A stretch of 10,560 nucleotides of DNA from the NCBI GenBank assembly GCA_937914905.1, contig CALESU010000046.1, forward strand, positions 1-10,560. Reading direction: 5' to 3'. The notes below the pieces were generated by a model. It did no database searches, had not been told where the DNA came from, and saw only the letters and a list, made by a program, of their open reading frames with translations. The translations under genes were made by a program, and so were the position numbers. This DNA comes from an uncultured bacterium. Its GTDB lineage: Bacteria; Patescibacteriota; Microgenomatia; UBA1406; GWC2-37-13. Of this stretch, positions 1 to 6,533 are shown in pieces; positions within the stretch are counted from its first letter, which is position 1; each line of letters opens with the position of its first letter.

Positions 1-1
1 T

Positions 2-676
2 AAAGTGGGCCAAAGAGTGGATTTCACAACTCCACTGCTTCGTCGCTCAACTAAAAAAAAGGCAATAATTCCTATTGCTGAAATGATGGGATTTCCCTCA
101 GAAGAAATTTTTCACCATATTAAAAAAACAATTGGTGAGCAAATCTCGAAAGGAGATCTTCTTGCGGAGCAAAAAAATGTATTTAGCTCTAAAAAATATT
201 TGAGCCAGATCGACGGACTCCTTAGCGAAATAGATCACACTGCAGGAACACTTATTATTGAACAGAGCTCAAATGGGTCTGAAGAAATAGCATGTTTTTT
301 TTCGGGAGAGATTGAAGGGGTGTACGATGGCTATTTAGATTTAAAGGTGCATCATGCACACAAGGTTGATCTTTCTCATCCCGTCTCATATTTTGGTTCC
401 CGCATTTATTATGCTCCTGACTCCGGAACTTCCTTTCAAGAAGAGGATATCGAAGGAAAGTGCATTCTCATTCAAGACTTGAACCCCATGCATAGTACCA
501 AAATCGAAGCATTAGGAGGACAAGGCCTCATTAGTAAGAAGAAAATCGCCCTCAAGTCAAGCCTCGTGCAGATTATTCCTCAACAAGAAGCAGATTTTGA
601 TATGCTTCTCAAGAAACGCTTTCCATTTCTTATTGCAGGACCAGAGGACTGCACATTATACTTTTACGAGTCGTGA
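2..676 (+). CDS. Hypothetical protein, 5' end cut off by the window
   Basis: I do not recognise this gene. The frame is open to the left edge, so it probably begins upstream; the GTG at position 5 is only the first possible start codon inside the window. About 224 residues are visible. Counting from that GTG, residues 15-55 look helical, with an 'IPIAEMMG' stretch. Residues 48-90 (KGDLLAEQKNVFSSKK, then IDGLLSEIDHTAGTLII) have the alternating strand and Gly pattern of a barrel-sandwich or lipoyl-like fold, which is a weak resemblance from memory. There is no membrane segment or signal in the visible part. It ends with TGA 19 bases before the S41 protease gene and is probably co-transcribed with the protease, hisS and release factor genes. 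Coding is supported by length, orientation and spacing; function is unknown. Confidence 0.75.
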   Translation, partial: KVGQRVDFTTPLLRRSTKKKAIIPIAEMMGFPSEEIFHHIKKTIGEQISKGDLLAEQKNVFSSKKYLSQIDGLLSEIDHTAGTLIIEQSSNGSEEIACFFSGEIEGVYDGYLDLKVHHAHKVDLSHPVSYFGSRIYYAPDSGTSFQEEDIEGKCILIQDLNPMHSTKIEALGGQGLISKKKIALKSSLVQIIPQQEADFDMLLKKRFPFLIAGPEDCTLYFYES

Positions 677-695
677 CTCGCATTTTTAAACCCCT

Positions 696-1961
696 ATGAC
701 ATACTCACATAAACGGATTACTGATGTTTTTTTGATTCTATCCATTGCCATTTTTCTTTTTGGATCTGGCTATAAAATCGCTGAGTGGAATATCAAGCGT
801 AATGCACGTACCCAACAAACATATACGGTGTTCAATTCGGAGAATATTAAAGCTAAAGATAAAGAAGGCAAGCCTCTTGATTTTTCTCTTTTTTGGGACA
901 CGTGGAATGAAGTAGAGAGTAAATATATAGATAAATCAAAAATAGATCCACAAAAGATGTACTACGGCGCAATCAAAGGAATGGTAGGCTCTGTGGGAGA
1001 TCAATATACTTTTTTCCTCACACCTGAAGAACAAAAACAGTCGAAAGATGATTTAGGAGGGAAATTCAAAGGCATTGGAGCTCAACTTGGGCTAAAAGAG
1101 GGTCGAATCGTGGTGGTTGCTCCCATTAAGGATTCTCCGGCAGAACGCGCTGGTATCCAAACAGGGGATTATATTGTCAAGGTTAATGGAGAAGACACTG
1201 CAAAATGGACGTTATCTCAGGCAGTTTCCAAAATAAGAGGGGAAGAAAACACAGAAGTCAAACTCACGATTGAGCGCGATTCCAAAAACAAAGAGATTGC
1301 TCTCACCAGACAAGAAATTAAAGTTCCGTCAATCGAAGTGTCTTATCAAAAAGTGGGGGACAAGTCAGTTGCACATCTTGCGCTTAGTCAATTTGGGGAT
1401 AATACCAATGCTGAGTGGGATAATGCCATCGAAGAAATCGCAGAAAAATACCGTTCAGGAAGCGTTCAAGGAATGGTTCTTGATGTTCGAGGAAATCCGG
1501 GAGGATATTTGGAAAGCGCAGTATATATCGCATCCGAATTTTTACCACGCGGAAAGAAAGTGGTCACTCAAGAGTCCACCAATGCAAGTGATCGAGTATA
1601 TACAGTAAGAAGATCCGGTAATTTAACTGACATTCCTCTAACGGTTCTTATTAATGGAGGATCTGCCTCTGCCTCAGAAATCCTTGCGGGAGCACTAAGA
1701 GATTATGACCGAGCAACTCTTGTCGGAGAAAAAAGCTTTGGAAAAGGCTCTGTCCAGGAAGCGGTTGACCTTCGAGATGGTGCAGGATTGCATGTCACAA
1801 TCTCAAAATGGGTACTGCCAAAAGGAGACTGGATCAATGGAAAGGGAATAGAACCTGAGTTTTCCGTCACCCAAAAACTTGACGAAGAAAATACGGTGAC
1901 AAAAGAAACAGATGCACAGCTGGTAAAAGCTCTTGAAATCGTCACAAGTTCAACCAAATAA
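696..1961 (+). CDS. S41 family C-terminal processing peptidase (CtpA/Tsp-like), membrane-anchored
   Basis: A 421-residue carboxyl-terminal processing protease that would cleave extracytoplasmic proteins near their C termini. Residues 9-26 form one hydrophobic helix after a short basic start, fitting an N-in signal anchor with the enzyme outside the membrane. A PDZ domain covers about 118-205 (GIGAQLGLKEG, DSPAERAGIQTGDYI). The peptidase core follows, with DVRGNPGG at 263-270. GGSASASEIL at 321-330 holds the likely nucleophile Ser325, and GEKSFGKGSVQ at 344-354 holds the likely general base Lys350. The 25-residue Ser-Lys spacing matches family members such as Tsp and CtpB. All catalytic elements are present, so it should be active. 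The ATG at 696 is chosen because it directly precedes the anchor; no SD is visible. It sits 14 bases before an HtrA-type protease gene. Confidence 0.95.
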   Translation: MTYSHKRITDVFLILSIAIFLFGSGYKIAEWNIKRNARTQQTYTVFNSENIKAKDKEGKPLDFSLFWDTWNEVESKYIDKSKIDPQKMYYGAIKGMVGSVGDQYTFFLTPEEQKQSKDDLGGKFKGIGAQLGLKEGRIVVVAPIKDSPAERAGIQTGDYIVKVNGEDTAKWTLSQAVSKIRGEENTEVKLTIERDSKNKEIALTRQEIKVPSIEVSYQKVGDKSVAHLALSQFGDNTNAEWDNAIEEIAEKYRSGSVQGMVLDVRGNPGGYLESAVYIASEFLPRGKKVVTQESTNASDRVYTVRRSGNLTDIPLTVLINGGSASASEILAGALRDYDRATLVGEKSFGKGSVQEAVDLRDGAGLHVTISKWVLPKGDWINGKGIEPEFSVTQKLDEENTVTKETDAQLVKALEIVTSSTK

Positions 1962-1975
1962 ACAGTAATTTCTCT

Positions 1976-3157
1976 ATGAAATCATTGTTATCACTCAAAT
2001 CGGTGGTTCTTGCCATCTCTGTTTTAATATTGGTGCTGGCCGGATTACAACACTTTGAACCCATCTCCTCACTTACCTGGTTTCAGGAGCTATTGAAAAA
2101 GCCCTCGAGTACGGTAAAACAGGAAACTTCCTCAAAAACACGTGAAGTGGTAAGTGAAGAATCCGTGGTGATCGAAGTGGTGGAGAAGTCGCTCCCTTCA
2201 GTGGTCACGATAGCCATAGAATATACCAGTAGCAGTGGGAGACGAATCGAAATCAATCCCTTTGACCCTTTCAGCCCATTTCGAGAAATTCCCGGAGAAG
2301 ATCGTACGGTCGAGCGAAATATTGGAAGCGGGTTTATTGTCTCTTCAGATGGAATTGTGATTACGAACAAACATGTTGTTTTGGAGTCTGAAGCAACGTA
2401 TTCCGTTATCACGAATGATAAAAAAGAGTATGCAGTAGAAAATATCTATCGTGATCCGCTCAACGACCTTGCGATATTAAAAATTAAAGCCTCCGATCTC
2501 AAACCTCTTGAGCTAGGAAATTCTTCAAAGATTAAGTTGGGCCAAATGGCAATTGCAATTGGCACTCCTCTGGGCGAGTTTCAAAACACAATCACCACGG
2601 GGATCGTTTCAGGCTTGGGAAGAGGAATCACTGCAGGTTCACCTTATGAAGGATTTATTGAACGATTAGACAGTGTTATTCAGACTGACGCTGCCATTAG
2701 TCCAGGAAACTCGGGAGGACCCCTCTTAAATTCGTCCGGTCAAGTTATTGGCATTAATACTGCAGTAGCTAGCGAAGGACAGAATATTGGATTTGCGATT
2801 CCTTCTAACGTAATAAAAGAACTCTTAGATATTTTTGAATCACGAGGAGGAAGTTTCGAAAGACCGTATTTGGGTGTTCGCTATGTCATGCTTCCTGAAG
2901 AAGATGCAAAACGGGAAGATTTGGTTGAAGGAGCACTCGTCGAAAGTGTGGTATCTGATTCTCCTGCAGATGACGCGGGGATCAAAGCAGATGATATAAT
3001 CACTGCAATTGACGGAAAAAAACTTGATGGAGACGACACTCAAAGTCTTGCTGAAGCAATCGTACGAAGAACGATAGGAGACCGGATCACTGTTAAGATT
3101 TGGCGAGATGGATCAACGAAAGACCTCATTCTCACTCTAGAGGCATACAAAGAATAA
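1976..3157 (+). CDS. HtrA/DegP-type trypsin-like serine protease with one PDZ domain, membrane-anchored
   Basis: A 393-residue HtrA-family protease, expected to degrade or refold misfolded envelope proteins outside the membrane. Residues 8-24 are a hydrophobic signal anchor, followed by a polar, Ser/Glu-rich linker to about 62. The chymotrypsin-fold domain covers about 63-290, with the triad visible as His133 (TNKHVV), Asp164 (LNDLAIL) and Ser246 (GNSGGP). A region rich in Gly, Pro and Phe at 86-110 matches the usual variable loop after the first strands. A C-terminal PDZ domain at about 296-390 contains YLGVRY and SPADDAGIKADDIITAIDG. One PDZ makes it more like DegS or Gram-positive HtrA than DegP. 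The ATG at 1976 lacks an SD. hisS begins five bases after the stop codon. Confidence 0.95.
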   Translation: MKSLLSLKSVVLAISVLILVLAGLQHFEPISSLTWFQELLKKPSSTVKQETSSKTREVVSEESVVIEVVEKSLPSVVTIAIEYTSSSGRRIEINPFDPFSPFREIPGEDRTVERNIGSGFIVSSDGIVITNKHVVLESEATYSVITNDKKEYAVENIYRDPLNDLAILKIKASDLKPLELGNSSKIKLGQMAIAIGTPLGEFQNTITTGIVSGLGRGITAGSPYEGFIERLDSVIQTDAAISPGNSGGPLLNSSGQVIGINTAVASEGQNIGFAIPSNVIKELLDIFESRGGSFERPYLGVRYVMLPEEDAKREDLVEGALVESVVSDSPADDAGIKADDIITAIDGKKLDGDDTQSLAEAIVRRTIGDRITVKIWRDGSTKDLILTLEAYKE

Positions 3158-3162
3158 AATAT

Positions 3163-4422
3163 ATGGCATATTCACCAATCACACTTCAAACATTAAAAGG
3201 ATTTCGCGATTTCCTCCCTGAGCAAAAACGAAAGAGAGAGTATGTACTCTCAAAAATTAAACACGTGTTTGAATTGCACGGATTTGAGCCGCTTGAAACT
3301 CCCACACTTGAGTATGCATCAGTCTTACAAGGAAAATATGGTGAGGAAGCTGACAAATTGATCTATACCTTTGAAGATCGAGGGAAACGAATGGTGGGTT
3401 TGAGATATGATCAAACCGTTCCTACCGCGCGCGTTCTTGCTCAGCATGGCCACAAACTTCCTCGTTATTTTCGGCGATATCAAGTACAAAACGTGTTTCG
3501 AGCAGAAAACACCCAAGCGGGACGGTACCGAGAGCTCTTACAGTGTGATTGCGACATATTTGGTTCTCCTTCACCTTTAGCAGATGCTGAGCTACTTTCC
3601 GTGATGTATCAAGCATATCGTGCATTAGGATTTCAAGAAGTAACTCTTGTGGTAAATGATCGCCAGATTTTATTTGACACCTTAACGCCTTTTGCAACTT
3701 CTGAAGTTACCGTAAATTCGATTATTCAGAGTATTGACAAACTTGATAAAATCTATCAAGAGGGAGTGCTAAATGAACTCGTTTCAAAGGGAATAAGTCA
3801 AGACAATGCGCACATTCTGCTCGATCGTCTGATTGCAGCTCCTATGACTCCCGTGCTTTCTGAAATCGTGAAGCTTGCCACATCTTTGGGTGTTCCTGAG
3901 AAATCTCTTTTATTTTCACCCCATCTTGCACGTGGATTAGATTACTATACCGGTCTTATTGTTGAAGCAAAAATCCCTGCATACGCGCACGGCTCGGTGG
4001 GGGGTGGGGGAAGATACGACCATTTGATTCAAGACCTTGGAGGTCCAGAGATTCCTGCGGTTGGGTTTGCAATTGGATTTGATCGCACGGTCGAAGCTCT
4101 TGAAACGTTGGGTTTACTTCCAGAAATGAGTTCAACTGCACGGGTACTGGTAACCATTTTTGACGCTTCTTTGCAAGAACAATCACTTGAAGTCGCACGG
4201 ATTGCTCGCGAGAAAGGAATTGCTGTCGAAGTATATCCGGCATATGACAAACTGGGAAAGCAACTAAAATATGCCGATGACAAAAAAATTCCCTATGTTA
4301 TCGTGATTGGTCCTGACGAAAGCAAAACGGGTGAAGTACTGCTCAAAAATATGAAAACAGGAGAGGAGAAGAGGCTGATGCCACGAGACTTGACTGAGTC
4401 GATAATTCAATCTGTAATGTGA
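3163..4422 (+). CDS. hisS: Histidine--tRNA ligase
   Basis: A class II aminoacyl-tRNA synthetase that charges tRNA-His with histidine in the cytoplasm; 419 residues, close to the usual length of about 420. LKGFRDFLPE at 11-20 is the conserved N terminus. Motif 2 is FRAENTQAGRYRELLQCD at 112-129. The histidine-specific signature is RGLDYYTG at 257-264, followed by GGGGRYD at 280-286. Motif 3 is GFAIGFDR at 301-308 with its Arg. An anticodon-binding domain fills about 327-419. The frame is open upstream to 3100, inside the protease gene, but the ATG at 3163 is preferred because it places LKGFRDFLP where the family expects it and avoids a 55-base overlap. No SD is visible. Its TGA stop overlaps the GTG start of the release factor gene by four bases (GTGA), suggesting translational coupling. 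Confidence 0.97.
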   Translation: MAYSPITLQTLKGFRDFLPEQKRKREYVLSKIKHVFELHGFEPLETPTLEYASVLQGKYGEEADKLIYTFEDRGKRMVGLRYDQTVPTARVLAQHGHKLPRYFRRYQVQNVFRAENTQAGRYRELLQCDCDIFGSPSPLADAELLSVMYQAYRALGFQEVTLVVNDRQILFDTLTPFATSEVTVNSIIQSIDKLDKIYQEGVLNELVSKGISQDNAHILLDRLIAAPMTPVLSEIVKLATSLGVPEKSLLFSPHLARGLDYYTGLIVEAKIPAYAHGSVGGGGRYDHLIQDLGGPEIPAVGFAIGFDRTVEALETLGLLPEMSSTARVLVTIFDASLQEQSLEVARIAREKGIAVEVYPAYDKLGKQLKYADDKKIPYVIVIGPDESKTGEVLLKNMKTGEEKRLMPRDLTESIIQSVM

Positions 4423-5126
4423 ATATCAACGCAAACATCGTCATCATCGAAGCCGCACAAGGCGCAGGAGGAGATGAATCAAAAATCTGGGGACGTGATA
4501 TGCTCATTTCATACGCTAAGTTTGCGGAGCGCATGGGGCTAAAAGCACAGTATCTCGAAGAAAATATCATCAGAATCCAAGGACCGCAGGCATACCATTT
4601 ATTCAAATATGAAACGGGAGTGCACCGCGTCCAACGAATTCCTACTACTGAGAAGCGCGGAAGGATCCATACGTCTACCGCAGTAATTATCGTTACTCCT
4701 CAAATCTCACAGAGTGAAGTGAGTGTGAATCAGGGAGATCTTGATTGGCAATTTTTCCGTGCAGGAGGACATGGGGGACAAAATGTAAATAAGGTTGCCT
4801 CAGCAGTTCGCCTCACCCACAAACCATCGGGGGTTATCGTCACTTCAAGCCGTGAGCGCACACAACAGGCAAATCGGCAGATAGCTCTAGAACTTCTTGC
4901 AGGAAAACTGTACCAACTGGAAGAGGAAAAAAAGAAAGGCTTAGTATTTTCCTACGTCAAAGATATCGGGATGGGGGAGCGAGCAGAAAAAATCCGGACC
5001 TATAACTTTCCCCAGAGCAGACTCACGGATCACCGCGTCAACAAAAGCTTCCATAACCTGGAAGATATCATCTATCAGGGAAAATGGGATAAGGTCTTTG
5101 AGACGATGAGAGCTGAAATGAAGTGA
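4419..5126 (+). CDS. prfA: Short RF1-type peptide chain release factor lacking domain 1
   Basis: A class I release factor of 235 residues that should read UAA/UAG and trigger peptide release on the ribosome. It begins where domain 2 of normal RF1 begins (EAAQGAGGDE at 11-20). The stop-codon recognition motif is RF1-like PxT (P75-T-T77 within HRVQRIPTTE), not the SPF of RF2. The catalytic GGQ is at 119-121 (GGHGGQNVNK), and the conserved tail RTYNFPQSRLTDHR is present. The roughly 110-residue N-terminal domain 1 of standard 360-residue RF1 is absent. No upstream extension is possible because a TGA in this frame lies at 4395-4397, so GTG at 4419 is the only sensible start. Domain-1-less factors are known elsewhere (PrfH, organellar relatives), but the intact PxT motif and housekeeping neighbours favour a working RF1. 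Confidence 0.88.
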   Translation: MNINANIVIIEAAQGAGGDESKIWGRDMLISYAKFAERMGLKAQYLEENIIRIQGPQAYHLFKYETGVHRVQRIPTTEKRGRIHTSTAVIIVTPQISQSEVSVNQGDLDWQFFRAGGHGGQNVNKVASAVRLTHKPSGVIVTSSRERTQQANRQIALELLAGKLYQLEEEKKKGLVFSYVKDIGMGERAEKIRTYNFPQSRLTDHRVNKSFHNLEDIIYQGKWDKVFETMRAEMK

Positions 5127-5148
5127 TTTTCTTCAGAGAAAAACGTAC

Positions 5149-5177
5149 TTGACCTATAGTATATTTTCTGGTATACT
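5149..5177 (+). promoter_or_regulatory. Sigma70-type promoter of the GC-rich structured transcript
   Basis: TTGACC (5149-5154) and TATACT (5172-5177) are separated by exactly 17 bases, and TGG immediately before the -10 gives an extended -10. Predicted transcription starts at about 5183-5185, exactly where the first hairpin of the GC-rich island begins. It lies 23 bases after the release factor stop. This is one of the best promoter matches in the window. Confidence 0.85.
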
Positions 5178-5183
5178 CAATAG

Positions 5184-5444
5184 TGTCATTTTTCACCCCC
5201 CCGCAAAGGGGGAAAGGAGGAAAAAATGACAAATGATCCGACCGGGCGAGGTAGACTCGCCCTTGTTGGAGCCCTGATCCTCTCGGTCGCCATGGTGGCG
5301 ACCGGGGGGATGCAGGCGGTCAGCCTTCTGCTCGTAGCAGAAGGCTTGATCGCCTTCGGGTTGGCGTGGAGTCTACCGGTAATCCGGTAGAACCCACGTC
5401 GACCCTTGGGGAGCGCAGACCGGCCCTTCCGGCCTGCGCTCCCC
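5184..5444 (+). ncRNA. Candidate structured RNA: chain of six strong hairpins
   Basis: By hand pairing, the transcript folds into six consecutive hairpins. A: 5184-5193 with 5222-5231 (10 bp), enclosing a five-pair C/G stem 5198-5202/5208-5212. B: 5237-5242/5265-5270 plus 5244-5250/5256-5262, loop GTAGA. C: 5277-5291/5297-5311, 15 bp, loop ATGGT. D: 5314-5321/5348-5355 plus 5322-5332/5336-5346, 19 bp with one bulged T. E: 5358-5369/5394-5405 plus 5372-5379/5384-5391, 20 bp around a 2x2 internal loop, loop TAAT. F: 5408-5418/5434-5444 plus 5420-5423/5429-5432. Hairpins C-F are separated by only two bases each. Six pairs are G-U on this strand, which would be C-A mismatches on the other, so the + strand RNA is the structured product. 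About 97 pairs lie in 261 nt. I recognise no known family: nothing matches tmRNA, RNase P, 6S or SRP RNA. It overlaps a 54-codon frame, so it may instead be a folded mRNA. Confidence 0.65.
5226..5390 (+). CDS. Possible small hydrophobic membrane protein (54 aa)
   Basis: ATG at 5226 lies five bases after a perfect AGGAGG (5215-5220), one of only two clear SD sequences in the window. The 54-residue product has a polar start (MTNDPTGRGR) and two hydrophobic stretches, about 11-29 (LALVGALILSVAMVATGGM) and 31-53, separated by a short turn, which fits a two-helix membrane protein. Hand-counted GC at codon positions 1, 2 and 3 is about 68, 51 and 70%, a coding-like dip at position 2. The frame alone is weak evidence: at 63% GC I estimate a roughly one in five chance of 53 open codons. 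The start codon is buried in a 10-bp helix with the TSS-proximal sequence, as in type I toxin mRNAs, but no antisense RNA was found. No family is recognised. It may be a real gene, or coincidental reading of a structured RNA. Confidence 0.45.
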   Translation: MTNDPTGRGRLALVGALILSVAMVATGGMQAVSLLLVAEGLIAFGLAWSLPVIR

Positions 5445-5455
5445 ATCATTCTTTC
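5408..5455 (+). terminator. GC-rich hairpin, probable intrinsic terminator
   Basis: An 11-bp perfect stem (5408-5418 with 5434-5444), an A/C mismatch and four more pairs close a CCCTT loop. The following ATCATTCTTTC is T-rich but has no uninterrupted T run, so termination may be partial. It is the last hairpin of the structured transcript and stands just upstream of the rpmE promoter. Confidence 0.6.
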
Positions 5456-5463
5456 AATTCATC

Positions 5464-5492
5464 TTCCAAAACAAAATACTTCCTGTTATAAT
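5464..5492 (+). promoter_or_regulatory. Extended -10 promoter of rpmE
   Basis: A perfect TATAAT (5487-5492) preceded by TGT forms a consensus extended -10. The -35 candidate 17 bases upstream, TTCCAA (5464-5469), matches only half of consensus, as is common when TGn is present. The predicted start at about 5499-5500 is two or three bases before the rpmE ATG, implying a leaderless or nearly leaderless message. Confidence 0.75.
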
Positions 5493-5501
5493 ATCTTTCT
5501 T

Positions 5502-5801
5502 ATGCAAGCCAAAATTCATCCCGCATTCAATGAAGACGTCATCGTCCAGTGTTCGTGCGGAAAAACATTTACCACCGGATCTACTAAATCGTCAATCAAT
5601 GTTGAGGTATGTTCCTCGTGTCATCCATTTTACACCGGAGAACAACGATTCTTAGACACGAAGGGAACGGTAGACAAATTCTTGAAGAAAGAACAAGACG
5701 CCAAAAAATACGTTGCAATCCTTGCGAAAAAGAAAGAAAAGCGCTTTGGATTGAAAGAAAAGAATACCAAATCGTTAAAAGAACTCTTGGGAGAAGCCTA
5801 A
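5502..5801 (+). CDS. rpmE: 50S ribosomal protein L31, zinc-binding type
   Basis: A component of the large ribosomal subunit that helps form the bridge to the small subunit. The 99-residue product starts MQAKIHPAF, the expected L31 N terminus. It carries four zinc-ligand cysteines, Cys17, Cys19, Cys37 and Cys40 (CSCG and [10 protein letters not shown]), so it is the Cys-containing form. It is longer than the usual 70 or so residues because of a Lys-rich C-terminal tail (about 70-99). The frame is open upstream to 5406, but that would run through the terminator hairpin and the promoter; ATG at 5502 fits both the family and the promoter. No SD can fit in the predicted 2-3 base leader. The rplJ promoter follows the stop within 20 bases. 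Confidence 0.95.
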   Translation: MQAKIHPAFNEDVIVQCSCGKTFTTGSTKSSINVEVCSSCHPFYTGEQRFLDTKGTVDKFLKKEQDAKKYVAILAKKKEKRFGLKEKNTKSLKELLGEA

Positions 5802-5817
5802 TAATATGGTCGTTCCC

Positions 5818-5846
5818 TTGCAAGATCTTTGTGACGATGGTACAAT
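5818..5846 (+). promoter_or_regulatory. Promoter of rplJ-rplL
   Basis: TTGCAA (5818-5823) and TACAAT (5841-5846) have a 17-base spacer, with TGG directly before the -10. The predicted start near 5853 leaves a leader of about 113 bases before rplJ. Some transcription may also arrive from rpmE, since no terminator lies between them. Confidence 0.75.
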
Positions 5847-5852
5847 GTGAAT

Positions 5853-5965
5853 TCGGCGATTATCAATCACCAAGACCTGCGGTCATAAATCTCGAGACGA
5901 GATTTATAGTAAATCCTCAGGTAGTCTGAAAAAAACGAGCCGTTTCAGACAAGTGTTGACAAGTC
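5853..5965 (+). promoter_or_regulatory. Structured rplJ leader, probable L10(L12) autoregulatory site
   Basis: The untranslated leader holds a perfect 10-bp hairpin with a three-base AGA loop (5885-5894/5898-5907). It is enclosed by ACCTG/CAGGT (5875-5879/5918-5922) with unpaired stretches on both sides. A second stem follows: GTCTG/CAGAC (5924-5928/5946-5950) around AAACG/CGTTT (5933-5937/5941-5945), with a four-A bulge. In many bacteria the L10-L12 complex binds such a leader and represses its own translation or transcription. The position and stem-internal loop-stem shape fit that role, though I could not confirm a kink-turn. The second hairpin ends 15 bases before the ATG and could control access to it. 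Confidence 0.6.
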
Positions 5966-6493
5966 ATGCAAACTAAAAAAACCTCGATTGTGTCGAGTTT
6001 ATTTGACACAATTAAAACAACCCAAAACTTCGTTCTCGTGCAATTCGAGAAAACAAGTCACCAAACATTGGAGTCTTTACGAAAAGGTCTTAAGAAAAAA
6101 GATGCCAAGTTTCAAGTGGTGAAAAATACACTGTTTGAAAAAGCAATGCACCAGCTTTCTCAAAAAGAAGCACAGCTTCGTGAAGTAAAAGCACATCTTC
6201 CCCTCAAAGAACGCTCAGCTGTCCTCATGTTTAAAGGAGATTGGGTAGAAGCTTTGAAGAGTTACTTTAACACAACCAAAGAGATTGAAACGTTTAAATT
6301 CAAATTTGGACTGTTAGATCAAGTTCTGTATGACGCTCGAGGTCTTGCAAGACTTGCAACACTTCCCGGAAAAGATCAACTTGTCGCAAAAATGCTTGGA
6401 TCTATGAAAAATCCCACAACACGCGCTGTTATGGCGATGAAATCTCCCATGCAGAAACTTGTATACGTACTGAATGCAAAATCGCAATCATAA
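5966..6493 (+). CDS. rplJ: 50S ribosomal protein L10
   Basis: L10 anchors the L7/L12 stalk to the large ribosomal subunit, where the stalk recruits translation GTPases. The 175-residue product has the typical length. Recognisable parts are the N-terminal TSIVSSLFDTIKTTQNFVLV, FQVVKNTLFEKA at 52-63, and the C-terminal stretch LATLPGKDQLVAKMLGSM leading to LVYVLNA, which includes the stalk-binding helix. ATG at 5966 is the first start in frame after the folded leader; no SD precedes it. The gene is followed 40 bases later by rplL, the conserved partner order. Confidence 0.95.
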   Translation: MQTKKTSIVSSLFDTIKTTQNFVLVQFEKTSHQTLESLRKGLKKKDAKFQVVKNTLFEKAMHQLSQKEAQLREVKAHLPLKERSAVLMFKGDWVEALKSYFNTTKEIETFKFKFGLLDQVLYDARGLARLATLPGKDQLVAKMLGSMKNPTTRAVMAMKSPMQKLVYVLNAKSQS

Positions 6494-6533
6494 TTAAGAT
6501 ATCGATCAACACACCAAGGAGGTGAATATTACT

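Noticed and set aside
3100..3162. Upstream extension of hisS into the HtrA gene
   Set aside because: It would add 21 residues with no family match and overlap the HtrA coding end; ATG at 3163 fits the family.
5127..5142. TTTTCT/AGAAAA hairpin after the release factor gene
   Set aside because: It is a six-pair AT-rich stem without a T tract and is too weak to call a terminator.
5186..5449. 87-codon minus-strand frame across the GC island
   Set aside because: It has no recognisable promoter or SD, its translation is low in complexity of family features, and the G-U pairs in the hairpins favour the + strand as the product.
6522..6533. GTG at 6522 as an earlier rplL start
   Set aside because: It overlaps the AAGGAGGT SD itself; ATG at 6534 gives the normal MAEEK-type N terminus.
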